Positions 1 through 10,658 of a DNA stretch of 64,000 bases are shown one piece after another (positions within the stretch are counted from its first letter, which is position 1; each line of letters opens with the position of its first letter). The stretch comes from Trichostrongylus colubriformis (Eukaryota > Nematoda > Chromadorea > Rhabditida > Trichostrongylidae): assembly GCA_963978905.1 (NCBI GenBank), contig OZ022259.1, forward strand, positions 50,238,727 through 50,302,726, written 5' to 3'. A model generated the notes under the pieces. That model saw nothing but the letters and a program-made list of their open reading frames with translations, was not told the DNA's origin and made no database searches. The position numbers and the translations under genes are program-made.

Positions 1-550
1 CATCACGGCTTCCTCGACAAAATCGTGAAGAACGCAACACAAGAAACGCATCATCATAACAATGTCGCAGTTTATGCAAGCCGTACACTCATTTACTGAG
101 GGCAATTACCTACGCAGTAGAATGAAGTAGTGACAAAGAAAGTGCGAGAAGTCCCATTTACTTTTATTTCATGAATATTTACCATTTCTCACAATTCCTG
201 TGAATGTCTCTGTGGGCATTTTCTAATCATTGCAATGCTTCATATGTTTCGAGTTGAGGTTCTAGAAAGTCGTGAGCGAAAGCAACTAGGGAAGTTAAGC
301 CATGGGCAAATTCGGGGAGGTACGAAGTGATTAGGTAAGTTGCGAAGTAGGAGGTGTGAAAGATCAATCCTGACGAAAGGCGCTCTTCCGTTATGTACAG
401 TATGCCTTCAAGTGAGACATCTGCAATTTCGAGATGTGATAGAAAAGTCGTTTTCTTACTAAGCTTGATTATTCAATCATTCCATTACAATTGCGAATGA
501 AGCGTGACAACTTCCGAAAGAGCTTTCATTTATGGGTGTGAGATTGGCAC

Positions 551-732
551 ATATATACAGTCCATTTCCCAAAAACTGAGTAGGCGTGTCCTGCGGACTT
601 CTATAAACGAGTGTCATACTCTCTCAATTCTCTCACCCCGCCACACACTCTCACTCTCGCCACGTACTCTCACTCTCGCCATTCACCCAAGTTCGAAGGA
701 CACGCCCAATCAGTTTTCGGGAGATGGACTAT
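551..732. repeat. Palindromic MITE, CACTCTCA-core family (copy 1)
   Basis: The ends are inverted repeats starting AGTCCATTTCCC and ending GGGAGATGGACT. The inner arms carry the complementary words GTGTCCTGCGGACTT and AAGTTCGAAGGACACGCC. The core is a run of CACTCTC and CTCTCGCCA words. The same layout occurs at 4342-4470, 4699-4820 and 33049-33193. It has no coding capacity and is probably a non-autonomous DNA transposon. Bases 1-550 hold nothing I recognise. Confidence 0.7.
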
Positions 733-810
733 AAAAACACAAACTGTGTAGAATCCATGCTCGGTCTTCTTGAAACCTGGGCATGTCTAGATGTTTGAGG
801 TTTCTTCATT

Positions 811-978
811 CTTCTGTGCCAACCAGCTTTGTTATGAAACGTTTATTGGTCGACGTTTCGAACAAATCGTCGTTGTCAAAACCTAAAAGTTTTTTCTCTC
901 TTTTAGGTCTTGACAACGACGATTTGTTCGAAACGTCGACCAATAAACGATCCATGACAAACTTGGTTCGCACAGAAG
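811..978. repeat. Palindromic repeat, about 168 bp
   Basis: This is an imperfect palindrome. The left arm runs from TTCTGTGCCAACCAGC through TTTATTGGTCGACGTTTCG to the centre near 893, and the right arm returns the complement, ending GGTTCGCACAGAAG. Long ORFs read on both strands only because the arms mirror each other. I saw no second copy in the window. Confidence 0.65.
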
Positions 979-1159
979 AAAAGGGAAACAACAAACTGTA
1001 ATATTCGGATTTAGAAAACTGATTTTTTTTTATTTTTCGCTATACTGGATTACGAACCTATCGCTAAATACTCATGTGACGGCTAGACGACTAACAAATA
1101 CAAAATCCAAATAAGCAATGTCCACAACAGAACTGTATCAAAGGAAAAAGGAGTCGTAT

Positions 1160-4046
1160 TCAATCGTAGTCGTCTGGGATGTTCAGGAACTGTCCAAGAG
1201 ACGGGAAATTCACAGCACTAAATCCTTGAGTGCCTCCAACACCAGCGGCAGGTACACCCCAATGGCCGCCCCAGTGTATCTATAAACTATCAGCTTAGAA
1301 CAGCTTTGACGTGTAGAAAATGATAAAATATTAAGGTTGTATTACAATAGGAAAACTAAAATAGTTTTCTCAACCAACCTGGCCATGTAGCCAGTCTGCT
1401 TTTACGGAATACGGGTTGTACCACCAAACGTTTGCGTGATCCCTGTTATGAGGGTTGTCTGGATTGGGTTCCCATAGAGCTGCAATTCTTATTTTCATAG
1501 CTGCAACACTTATTTCTTAATAAGTCTTGTTGGAAAGTATCGTTAATATGACAAACGAAATTTGAGGAAATCGTGACTTCTCCGAATCTCCTCCCAAACT
1601 CAAACAATTGAAGGCTTCGTTATAAGCCTCAAACCCCAAACATAGCTGTGTATGCATGGTCCTCAGGTACTAGAAGCAACAAATGTTCCGCAAAGCTGAG
1701 ACAGAGGTTAGTGTTCTCAGTCCCAAATCAAATTAAAGCCGAGTTGATCAGAGCTGAATTTATTTGTCGTACAACATCATCAAAGTATCCTGATAGTCGG
1801 AATTCTTCGACAGGGGGGGGGGGGGGGGGGGGCGGGGCGTATCTGGTTCACTTAGAGGAAGGTCGTATTGAAGCAGCTATTTTCCTCGTCACTTGAGAGT
1901 ACCCTGGAAACCATTGTCCAGGCTGCGAAGGCTTTGTCCTTGTCGTGAGACGACAGGGTGCGTGAGGGTGATGTCTCTGGCGTGGGTGAGACAATGTGGT
2001 AGTGAGCTCCCATAAGGTGAAGTCTTATCCCTCACTACCTTCTCATTTCCTCTGACAGATACGTGAGTGTTAGAGGTGTGTAGCCTTGCAACTAATTTTC
2101 GCTTGGCGGCGTCGCACTCGTGGCGCCACCACCACGACGTGACGTGGTCGTTTGGAAATCTACTCAGGACGCAAGGGCTAGTATTATGAAGGTCCTTCAA
2201 AGAAATAGCTGTTATATCTTATCTGAAAGTAGTTACTTTTGTAGACTAGCAAGACAAAATAATAATATAAAAAAGTAAAAGAAACAATGACATTACATGA
2301 TAACAACCCTCATCAAGAAAAAATGAATCCGGGGGTAAAACTTTGAAGGTAGTGTACGCAATGTACGCAATCATATACGAAGAAAATCGTCGTGCCGCTC
2401 GCCGCGCGAAAATTCGACATAAGGCTATACACCCGAGTGGTAGCAGCCGCCCGTCGATCGAACGATATTGTACGTTTTGCCCTGAGCACCGCTAACTACC
2501 GCTTCCACATGATGCATGTGCCATAACTATTTACTCAATATCTTGTTATAAACTAAAATAAGACACCCGTCGCGGAACCTTCAACCAGAATTTCACACCC
2601 TGACTCGCGCAGTGATGTAATCGAAGATAGCATGGGGAGGGATTCTGGATGTTTCAGGTAATTTTTTCCCTTTTTCACGGGCTCACCAGTCTAGTTCCAG
2701 TTCTAATGGGACAACCTGCACAAGATTTTTGTATAGTCTGCCATGGAGTAGATTCAAAGATCAGAGGAATTTCCGACTGCATGGGGTGAGAAGGTATGAA
2801 GCCCTTGTGACTCCCAAACCTTGATTTTGACACTGTTTCAGTTGACCAATATTCCCTTTGATTTGGCATGGGACTGCATCGAAGGAGAGAGAATAAATTA
2901 GTATTTCCGTAAATGCAGTTTCTAGGCACTATTTTCAATATGTAAACGGGGCCAATTGAAGTTGGAGGGGGGAAGCAACTTCGCGTCGACGTCGAAGCTC
3001 CTTTCCTCCCTAGGATTGAGCTAAAATTCATATCCGCTCCTAAGGGAAAAGCATCTGCGAAAGCATTTATCTCATCTGCTTTAGCCTGAGCCAGGAAAAG
3101 GATCTTCGACGTCGCTGAATATTTTGCGCCTCTCTCCACTTCAAGTGATCCTGTGAACCTTCAACGGAAGCTTGTTAAAGAGTTTGTAAAAAATGAACTT
3201 TCAAAATAAAGGTTAACGACTAGCCAGGTTTGGAGAAAGGGCTGCGACTTCGTAGAGGATGGTACACACCACGTGTATCCGTCAAATGAGAAAACTTCTG
3301 TAATCAGATTATTATGGTACAAAATCTTAATGATTATTCACAAAAATCTCAAAAACTATAATATGTATTATTTGACAGTGACGGGATATTAGTGTTTCGT
3401 ACCCGAAACTCATCTTCCTCCGCTTGGTTCTGATTATTTGATGCAGCTGCGGTAGCCTGATCAGCACTAAATTGAACTGCTATGCTTCAGGAAAGATTGT
3501 TCATCATTGTATTACGGTTGATAACTCACTGGAGCCGTCGAGAGAAATAGTTCTGTGGCACGACATTCTCCTGATTGCTGGTCACTGGTCCTGCTGTCAT
3601 AGCGTTGATTCTTCTGAAAACGAAATACAACTGTCTCGGAACATCGGGTCGTCATGATGCTTCGATACAGTGTGACGCATTCTAAATGAATCAAAAATTA
3701 GGTGGCCTCACCTCAGTAATTGGTATACATCGCTATCACTTCCTCGTTCATGCCGACTTTCGGAATTCAACCTTAAACAAGCATAAATAGAGTGGAACAG
3801 AATGCATTGTGTATCACATAATACCTGTTGCCTCTCGGGATGAAAAAATATTTTGTAAGTCCAGGTAATTGATATTCCACGGTTTTTTAAGATAAATTGT
3901 GATCAGAAATCAACAACACTAACCATTTCTCGAAAGGGTCAGACAGGTTCTTCACTTTCTTTCGTTTGGGTTTAGCGGCTGTGGGTAATGGAGGTGGGAT
4001 AACCAACTTGTCTACAGATGGCGAATCTCGACGTCGATCAGTCGAT
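1160..4046 (-). CDS. Paralogue A: 3' part of a long-form secreted Cys-rich family gene
   Basis: Five exons on the minus strand join in phase: 4046-3924, 3466-3403, 3297-3225, 1479-1379 and 1279-1160 (stop TGA). Together they give about 160 residues. Exon order, phases and several lengths (73, 101 and 120 nt) equal those of the last exons of gene B. Conserved text includes IPPPLP, SRSPFSKP, the motif EPNPDNPHNRDHAN, a tryptophan-rich HWGVPAAGVGGT-like stretch, and the C-terminus FLNIPDDYD. The 3297-3225 exon appears to use a GC donor (GCTAGT). No signal peptide or cysteine modules were found upstream as far as the end of gene B, so this is either a 5'-truncated duplicate or has upstream exons too diverged to see; one candidate lies at 8538-8602. 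The intron between 1479 and 3297 holds a poly-G run (about 1814-1832), a MITE at 2077-2432 and a palindrome remnant near 2940-3135. The biochemical function is not recognisable. Confidence 0.6.
2077..2432. repeat. Inverted-repeat element, TTATCATGTAAT family (copy 1)
   Basis: Ends read GTGTAGCCTTGC and, inverted, GACATAAGGCTATACAC. The interior carries an AT-rich block with ATTACATGATAACA. Copies lie at 18459-18820 and 50554-50921, there in the opposite orientation (TTATCATGTAAT). It lies in an intron of gene A and has no ORF of note. Confidence 0.6.
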
Positions 4047-4341
4047 CTGTAAGTTGTATCTGTTGAAATCGAACACCTTCCTGATTCGTATAAATTTGAG
4101 CCTTTAAGCGGAATCTTGGAGCAGAATTGTGATTACGCAATTACTTAATTTACTTTTTTACTTTTGCAATTTTTTTTTGGTTGTTAATGTGACGTAAATC
4201 TGACGAAGCCGTGTGGGGAGAAGTGGTCATTACTCAACTGCCCAGTCAGCAGGTCTCACTGGTGGGTATCATAAAACACGCGTCCCTGTAACCAGCGAAA
4301 TAGTCATCCACGGAAATTCCACTTTTCTATTACCCATGTCC

Positions 4342-4470
4342 AGTCCATTTCCGACGGCTGGCAGGGCGAGGCCTGCGGACTTGGATGAACGTGTATCGAT
4401 CTCTCGCACCCGCCACACACTCTCACCCAAGTCTGTAGGCCACGCCCTGCCAGCCATCGGGAACTGGACT
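4342..4470. repeat. Palindromic MITE, CACTCTCA-core family (copy 2)
   Basis: Inverted ends are AGTCCATTTCCGACGG and GGGAACTGGACT. Inner arms are GGCAGGGCGAGGCCTGCGGA and the matching GTAGGCCACGCCCTGCC. The core holds CACACACTCTCACCC. It is one of two neighbouring copies. Confidence 0.65.
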
Positions 4471-4698
4471 GTAGTTATATTTAATTTGCTTATTGCGGGC
4501 CAAGCCGAAGTTTCACGCGAAAAACTAACAGCCTGTTGCGACTCATCTCCTCAACGTGCTGTCCACTGAGGTCGGCCTGGTATTTGACGCTGGGTTGCAA
4601 AGACTCTCCGTGCGAAGAGGCGACGATCAGCTGATCAGCATCCAATTTCGGAAGCAATTGTAATTGGGTGCGAAAGTTGGGGCTGTGTGTGTAAGTAC

Positions 4699-4820
4699 AG
4701 TCCAGTTCCCGTAGGCTGACGGGGCGTGGCCCACAGAGTTGGGTGAGAGTGTGTGGCGGGGTGAGAGAGATCGATACAAGTCCGTAGGCCTCGTCCTGCC
4801 AGCCGTAATTGAAATGGACT
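4699..4820. repeat. Palindromic MITE, CACTCTCA-core family (copy 3, reverse orientation)
   Basis: It starts AGTCCAGTTCCCGTAGGC and ends TTGAAATGGACT. The core reads GGGTGAGAGTGTGTGGCGGGG, the complement of the core in the neighbouring copy at 4342-4470. The stretch 4821-5870 holds no gene or repeat I can support. Confidence 0.6.
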
Positions 4821-5872
4821 GTATGTACGCAGGGCTCTCACAGCCTGCACTGCACAACGTCCGCTATCTGCCCCGCCTTCGCGAACAAGGCTTAGAAGGG
4901 CGTTTAGTTTTTTTTTAATGAAACTTTGTACTAAGTGGTCCGTACTAAGCAAGTACAACATAACTATACGTGTAAAAGAAAAATTCAAATTTCAATGACG
5001 TACAGCTTCAATCCAATCATTGTGCCGTTACTTAGAAGCTAGAAAGACTCTCCGGTTTATTTTTTTCTTAGAAGTTTTTCTATCGACAGAGAAACACCGC
5101 AACGTGGCCCCGCGCAATTTTCGTCATGTTGCGTCCTTTTCATCGTAACAAGATCGGAAGCCGAAATGAGGCTCAAAAAAGCAATTTGTGAGGAGGTCGG
5201 GCCGTAGACCAGGAAGAGCCCATTCGGCGCCGCGGAGTCTCAAAAGCGGTTCCTTACTACGTACTCTTTTCCATCGCACGAACAACCACTGAGTCTAAAA
5301 ATTTTTATGCATTTTTTGCCGTTCTGAGTCAGCTCTAAAATGATTCAATTGCGCATCTGTTTTAGACGGCAGCGCCGTGCTGCTGTGAAGTTTATGTACA
5401 TCAAGGAAGTCTCCGATGCTGTTGTGATGATCTGTGCAACACCGGCTATACAGCGAGTGAATCATTCGGAATCACAGACGTATGCGCTCTTGCAATAAAA
5501 TGGAGGGTAGGAGAAAGAGCCTGGAAAAGGAACCTATGAAAGCAAATTATGGGGGAACTCCCACTGGATGATTTTTAAACGAATGCACTGTTTTGTAGAC
5601 AGATGCGAAGGTCCTTCGTTTTTGGGACTTGACGGCGCCGCATTGGCTCTTCCTGTTCTAGAGCCGTCTCCTTACAGCTTGCTATTCCTGAACTTCATTC
5701 CGTACTTTCGTTTCCTATATAGCTGCTTCAGCTTCGAAGCAGATTACGTTTCGGCACAGGCACCAGGACGATGGACAATTTATGAAACATAACTAAATTA
5801 AGACTAAAATCTACATACTGATTGAAAGTAGGAATAATAATTTCCATGCACGATTCTGATTGTCCTCAAACA

Positions 5873-5993
5873 GGGGCGACACGGTGATTGGTCTTGTGAC
5901 GAAGGCATTTGCGACGTCGCGAAATAGCAGAAACGCAAAGTCGCAAAGTCGCACACTCGCAAAATCGCAAAATTGCAAAATCTGACGGCGGCC
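5873..5993. repeat. Short repeat with TTTGCG / CGCAAA ends (copy 1)
   Basis: It is a string of near-tandem words such as CGCAAAGTCGCAAAGTCGC, ending TCTGACGGCGGCCC. The same terminal words with a complementary start GGCCGCCGTCACACTTTGCG are clear at 47110-47244 and 28406-28543. The left boundary here is uncertain. Confidence 0.45.
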
Positions 5994-8537
5994 CAAGGAA
6001 ATTACTCAAGTCTTTCGCATGCAGTCTGTGCAAACTACGCTGCCACCTTTCGGTTCCACTGTAGTTGCCCCGCACTGTAGACAGGAACTTATGAAAGTTA
6101 CCTTTTTAGAAAGTGACCACTTTACCTTTTGTGCATTGCTGTCATTTTCGGGAATGTTTTTCGTTGCTGATTGATGACATGAACGTCTTCATCTGAAAAA
6201 CCGCTCTAACCGTTCCTCCAAATAGCACATATTACAACGCAAAAGTGAGAAAACCTCTTCGTTTCACATAATCGTCCTCTGTGCCATGTTGTATTGTTTT
6301 TAAGCGATCTAAGAGAATATCTCGTTGTTTACCATTCTGAAAATGGTGTAACAAATATGAGAATTCAGACAGGTCGTTATTCATTCTAGATGTTAAAAAG
6401 TTCTACGACTTCGCTGAAAAGATTTTGTTTACACGATCCGAAGCAGCTGACTGGAGCTCTATCATCGATATTAGATTATTTTGGAGACCTCTTTTTCAAC
6501 AGTGGATGCGAAGATCGATAGACTGGAAGTTACCAAGAATGATGAGCCACCAAGACATAGAGAACCGCAACTACGCATTCGTGGGTAAAGACACACTGCA
6601 CGATAGCCAGTTAGGTCAACTTACAATACTCGTCACGTTCTGTGAAAAATCGACACCTGGCGACGGTTAATCCGCACAAACCGTTGCACCGTCGTAACTT
6701 CTTTCTAAGTGAATGTAATGGGGAAAAATTAAAAGCATTAGATTCGTCCTGAGCGAGAAGTTCAACTGCCTATAAAATGTCGTATTTCGATAAGTAGGTC
6801 AGAGCTTCTCGGTGGAAGCTGCGAAAATACTTTTTACCCTCTTTTACCCCTTTTTACCCTCTTTTTCTTACCCTCTGTATCTTGTTGTAACCAGATAACC
6901 TACCTTCAGGGGCAATGCACTATTATGGCGCTACACCTGGTCGAATCCACTCCAACGCCACCGACCTGAGCTCCCTTACTGGTTAACTGAGCAAAATGGA
7001 TGGCGTGACTTCCAGTAGTGGTAGCGTAGCGCCGTGATAACGCACCAGGGGCGCGAAAAAGTGCAACCCAGATAGTTGTTCAAGGATTTGCTGTCACAAG
7101 AAGGTAGATTGACATAACTGATTATCGTGGAATGTGCCTTTACCAAGCGAATCACCTGCAATACTGAATTAATAACTTGCCATGAGTTTACATATACATA
7201 CTAATTTTCGCAAAGCAGTAAGTTTTAATACCAAGTGGCCCTAGTAGATCCGCTTAAGGTAGCCATTTTCACATGGTTCGATCAACCTCTTCGCTGACCC
7301 GAAAAAAGGAGTTCAAGTATTCATTATCGATTATGCGATATAATGCGTATATACTCAACTTGTCCAGCCTTCCAGCCTTCCAGCCTTCCTCATTGCGACA
7401 GTGAAATGGTTAGCCTCAAGAGTGCCTCCACTCTTAGAGGCTCCGGGAGGTGGGCATAGAGGGGAAGCTTATTAGGAAACATTATTCGAGACATATAACG
7501 AATATTTGAGCCCAGAAGAGATAATGTGTAGCAGAACTCGCGTTCAAAAACGCGTCTTCAGGGGCAACTGTGACCTGGCGAGCTTCATCTCAAACTACAC
7601 GCTTCAACGGCCGAGTTGCCTGCCGGCAGCGGGCAGAGAAGGCGGAATTGAACTCATTCATGATATTTTTCAATAAATGAAAGAACGATTAGATACAAAC
7701 AAGTGAAACAATGAAAGGGAGAATAAGAGAAGAGAAACAAAAAATAATTCTGGATAGGAAATATCTAATGAATTCACACTCGATGTCATGGCAAGGCGTC
7801 GTGTGGGTAACCCAACTACAAGCGGGCCCACTGGCCAAAATTACCTCCTCCCGGTGTCTTTAACGTACACTGAGAGTAACCAATTTTATCACAACTCGCA
7901 GCTCATTCCTCAGGGTTTAGGTGAATGTCCTGAGCTCATTTTGTCATCACATCATCACACTATAATTGCCGGTCTTGAGGAGCATTATTTTTCCAAGCGG
8001 TATTTGTATCATCACCGATAGCTGCTGATCCGACAATGAGAACCATTACTGTAGCAACAAATGTGTGCGTTTGCACCGTTGACACCGAATCTGATGACTA
8101 TGTAATGTTAATGTTGAAGCAGATATGTCAATTTCAAACAGTATGGCGCATTTTCCTCGTTATTCCAATGGGGTACTGCCGATTCGTTGCAACTGCACTT
8201 TCAAAAATCATAGTATCAGAGAGCGCATTAGGGAACCGCCGTCAACTTCAATTTATACAAAAACATAACCTGGTTGATGGATAAGTGCACGTAAAGATTC
8301 TGTTCTGGTGGAAAGTTATTTATAGCGTGATCTTTCTTAATTCTGTAAAGCACGGAAATATGCTGTAGATCATCTATATTAAGCTGATAATTTGAAAGCT
8401 TTTCAAAATTGAAGAATTAAGTGGAACGCAGATATGAAGCTTTCTCAAAGCTCTCGCGTTGATTAAATGTTTTCAGTTGAAATCGTAAATCCATGAAAAG
8501 AAAAAGGAATCGCAATCTAAAACGAAAGGGGTCATAC
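5994..8537. other. Gene-free stretch with decayed repeats
   Basis: Bases 6890-7145 are a decayed relative of the inverted-repeat element at 44903-45210; the words GCGCTACACCTG, ACCTTC and ATTATCG are shared in order. Bases 7560-7870 resemble repeats near 14090-14310 and 47540-47640 (AAACAATGAAAGG-like and GTGTGAATTCA-like words). Nothing else was recognised. Confidence 0.4.
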
Positions 8538-8602
8538 CTTACAGAAAGGCATATCTGGACGTCTTGAACATGCAGCCGTATTCACTTCAGGAGTGGATTC
8601 AG
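8538..8602 (-). CDS. Candidate isolated exon, 65 nt
   Basis: On the minus strand a strong acceptor (CTTTCACTTTCAG) is followed by 65 open bases and a good donor (GTATGA). Read with two carried-over bases it gives a 21-residue stretch with two cysteines (AACSRRPDMPFC). It lies where upstream exons of paralogue A would be expected. However, its phases (1 in, 0 out) do not match any exon of B or C, so assignment to A is a guess. It could be chance. Confidence 0.25.
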
Positions 8603-10658
8603 CTGAAAGTGAAAGATATCTTTGGAATTAATTTGGAAGAAAAATTCATTCACCTTCCCAGAGTGCTGCCAGTACCATTAACCAGGCCGTCCTGTGCATC
8701 CCTTAATAGGTTTGTGTGACCTAAACTTCTCTCGAAAAAATATTAGGAAAATGAACTATTGGCATGGAGGCATTGAGAGGTTTCGGGAGTGGACAGTCTG
8801 GACAGAGGTGTTAAAATCCTAGCTAGAGGCTGGTAATTTGTCGAGCGAATTTTTATTCACATCGCAGTCGTGAGCAACCTGTTTTGAAATAATTCAGCTC
8901 ATTTCCTGCGGAAAATGGCTTTTCAGCAAGCGTATGAGGGAAAATAATGGTCCTCTACAAAGGTAATGACTAACTATACCTGTTCGGATTCAAGTAATAC
9001 TATGCAGAAAGGCTGGAATAAGTGAGCACTTTGAGTGCACGTGGACAGGGACACGCTAGCTCAGTGATTCAAACACACGACTCTTGCAAATTGAAAAAAA
9101 GAAGTCCTGTAATTGATCCATGGATGCCGTGAAATTGCATAAGCCAAGACAACATAAGCCCAATCGATAAATGATCCGATCCCTTTTTTGAACTTTTCAT
9201 ATCTCAGTTCGTGCCTAGATCGTGCTACGAACGATAGCGGAGACCAGTGGATACGCCAATGTGTTCAACTTTCATTTTAAAATGTGTCGAAGAAATTCGA
9301 CCGAGATAATGCTGCATAGAATATGGGGGAACGAGTATCGAACTTCAATTAGCATATGCGTAAGAATTATTGTGACACAGCTTCATTGGACATTTCCAAA
9401 CCTTTCACACTCCCATTCTACGAGGGGAGCATCAGGTGAAATTGCCACCATCACTGCTCTCTTACAGGTCAGGTCGAAGTTTTTTGTGATAGGATTTACA
9501 GTAGTTTTATTTTTTTTGCGGTCTAATGTTAATCTAGTGAAGTATCTCAAGTGTTGTTGTTACCGATTTCTTTCAAAAGAATCATTCACAGAAATCCTGC
9601 GATTCTGATTCCTCTTAAAATACTCTACTAGATGCAGTCCATTAACAAAACCAAAAAAATGAGAAATTCTCTTTCTATAAGGCAGGAACCGAGATATTGG
9701 AAGAGAAGCTGCGCGAACTGCATTTGAACAGCTATCGGCGGGAATAGAGCAGCTCAAATTTTCGGCCCAGTGTTGATCAGCCCATCACGACGGACGTCAC
9801 CGTGAGGAGACCTATCTTAGCTGGATTCTTGCTTTTTTCGTGTAGAACTTTGCACGCTATTTTCTCACATGCATCACGGGATATCCTCCAGAAAATAAAT
9901 ATTAGGAATTGCCATGGCGCTCAACTATGTAGCTGCTAAATCTACTTGGTTCTTTTATGGTTCTATGATGCATGTGGTGATCATTACTACGAAGGAACAC
10001 TTGTAAGCACATGCATCGGCAACTTCAAGTATTCCACTAACAAAAATGAAGGGTGGAAATTTGACGAGTAGTACTGATTAAAGCTAAATTTATTCCTTTA
10101 TTCCTTTTGTGACTTTACATCCTTTTTAAAAACAGCAACGGATAATTTGGAACGGTGGTTTTTATCTCACAAGTAAGCGCGTCGTATAAGTGCGCATCAC
10201 CTCTCCATATCACAGATCCGCGTGGCCTCATGTATACTCAGGGCGCAGGGAAACAAGTCCTCAACTGGAATCATCTGAAAGATTGGAGTCGAATCTTTCA
10301 GATTTTTGCTGACTTAATTTCCTTTTCATCTCAGCGACGCTAAATAGCATCCTGACTTTCACCTTCGCCAGGCAACGGTTTTGCTTCGATTTACTTCTTT
10401 TAGACAGTGTACAGATTTTTTGAATATTGCAAGGAACATAAAAACTTCATTTAAGTTAATAAATTAATTTCCAGATAAAAATTTAGTGCTCACTAGACCC
10501 TTAAAGATCGAAGGGATTTAGGACATAGATCAAGGTAGTGATCATATCGCAATGCAATGATAAAGACTACATAGCTCCAACCTTTCAAAGTCACTAATGC
10601 TGTAAATATGTAAACAGAAATAGTATTAATTGTAGTAGACATGTAAACAGAAATAGTT
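8603..10658. other. Spacer upstream of A and downstream of B
   Basis: No gene is supported. A plus-strand stretch near 9660-9750 has a weak acceptor and about 20 open codons, but no partner exon was found. No clear repeat was recognised. Confidence 0.35.
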
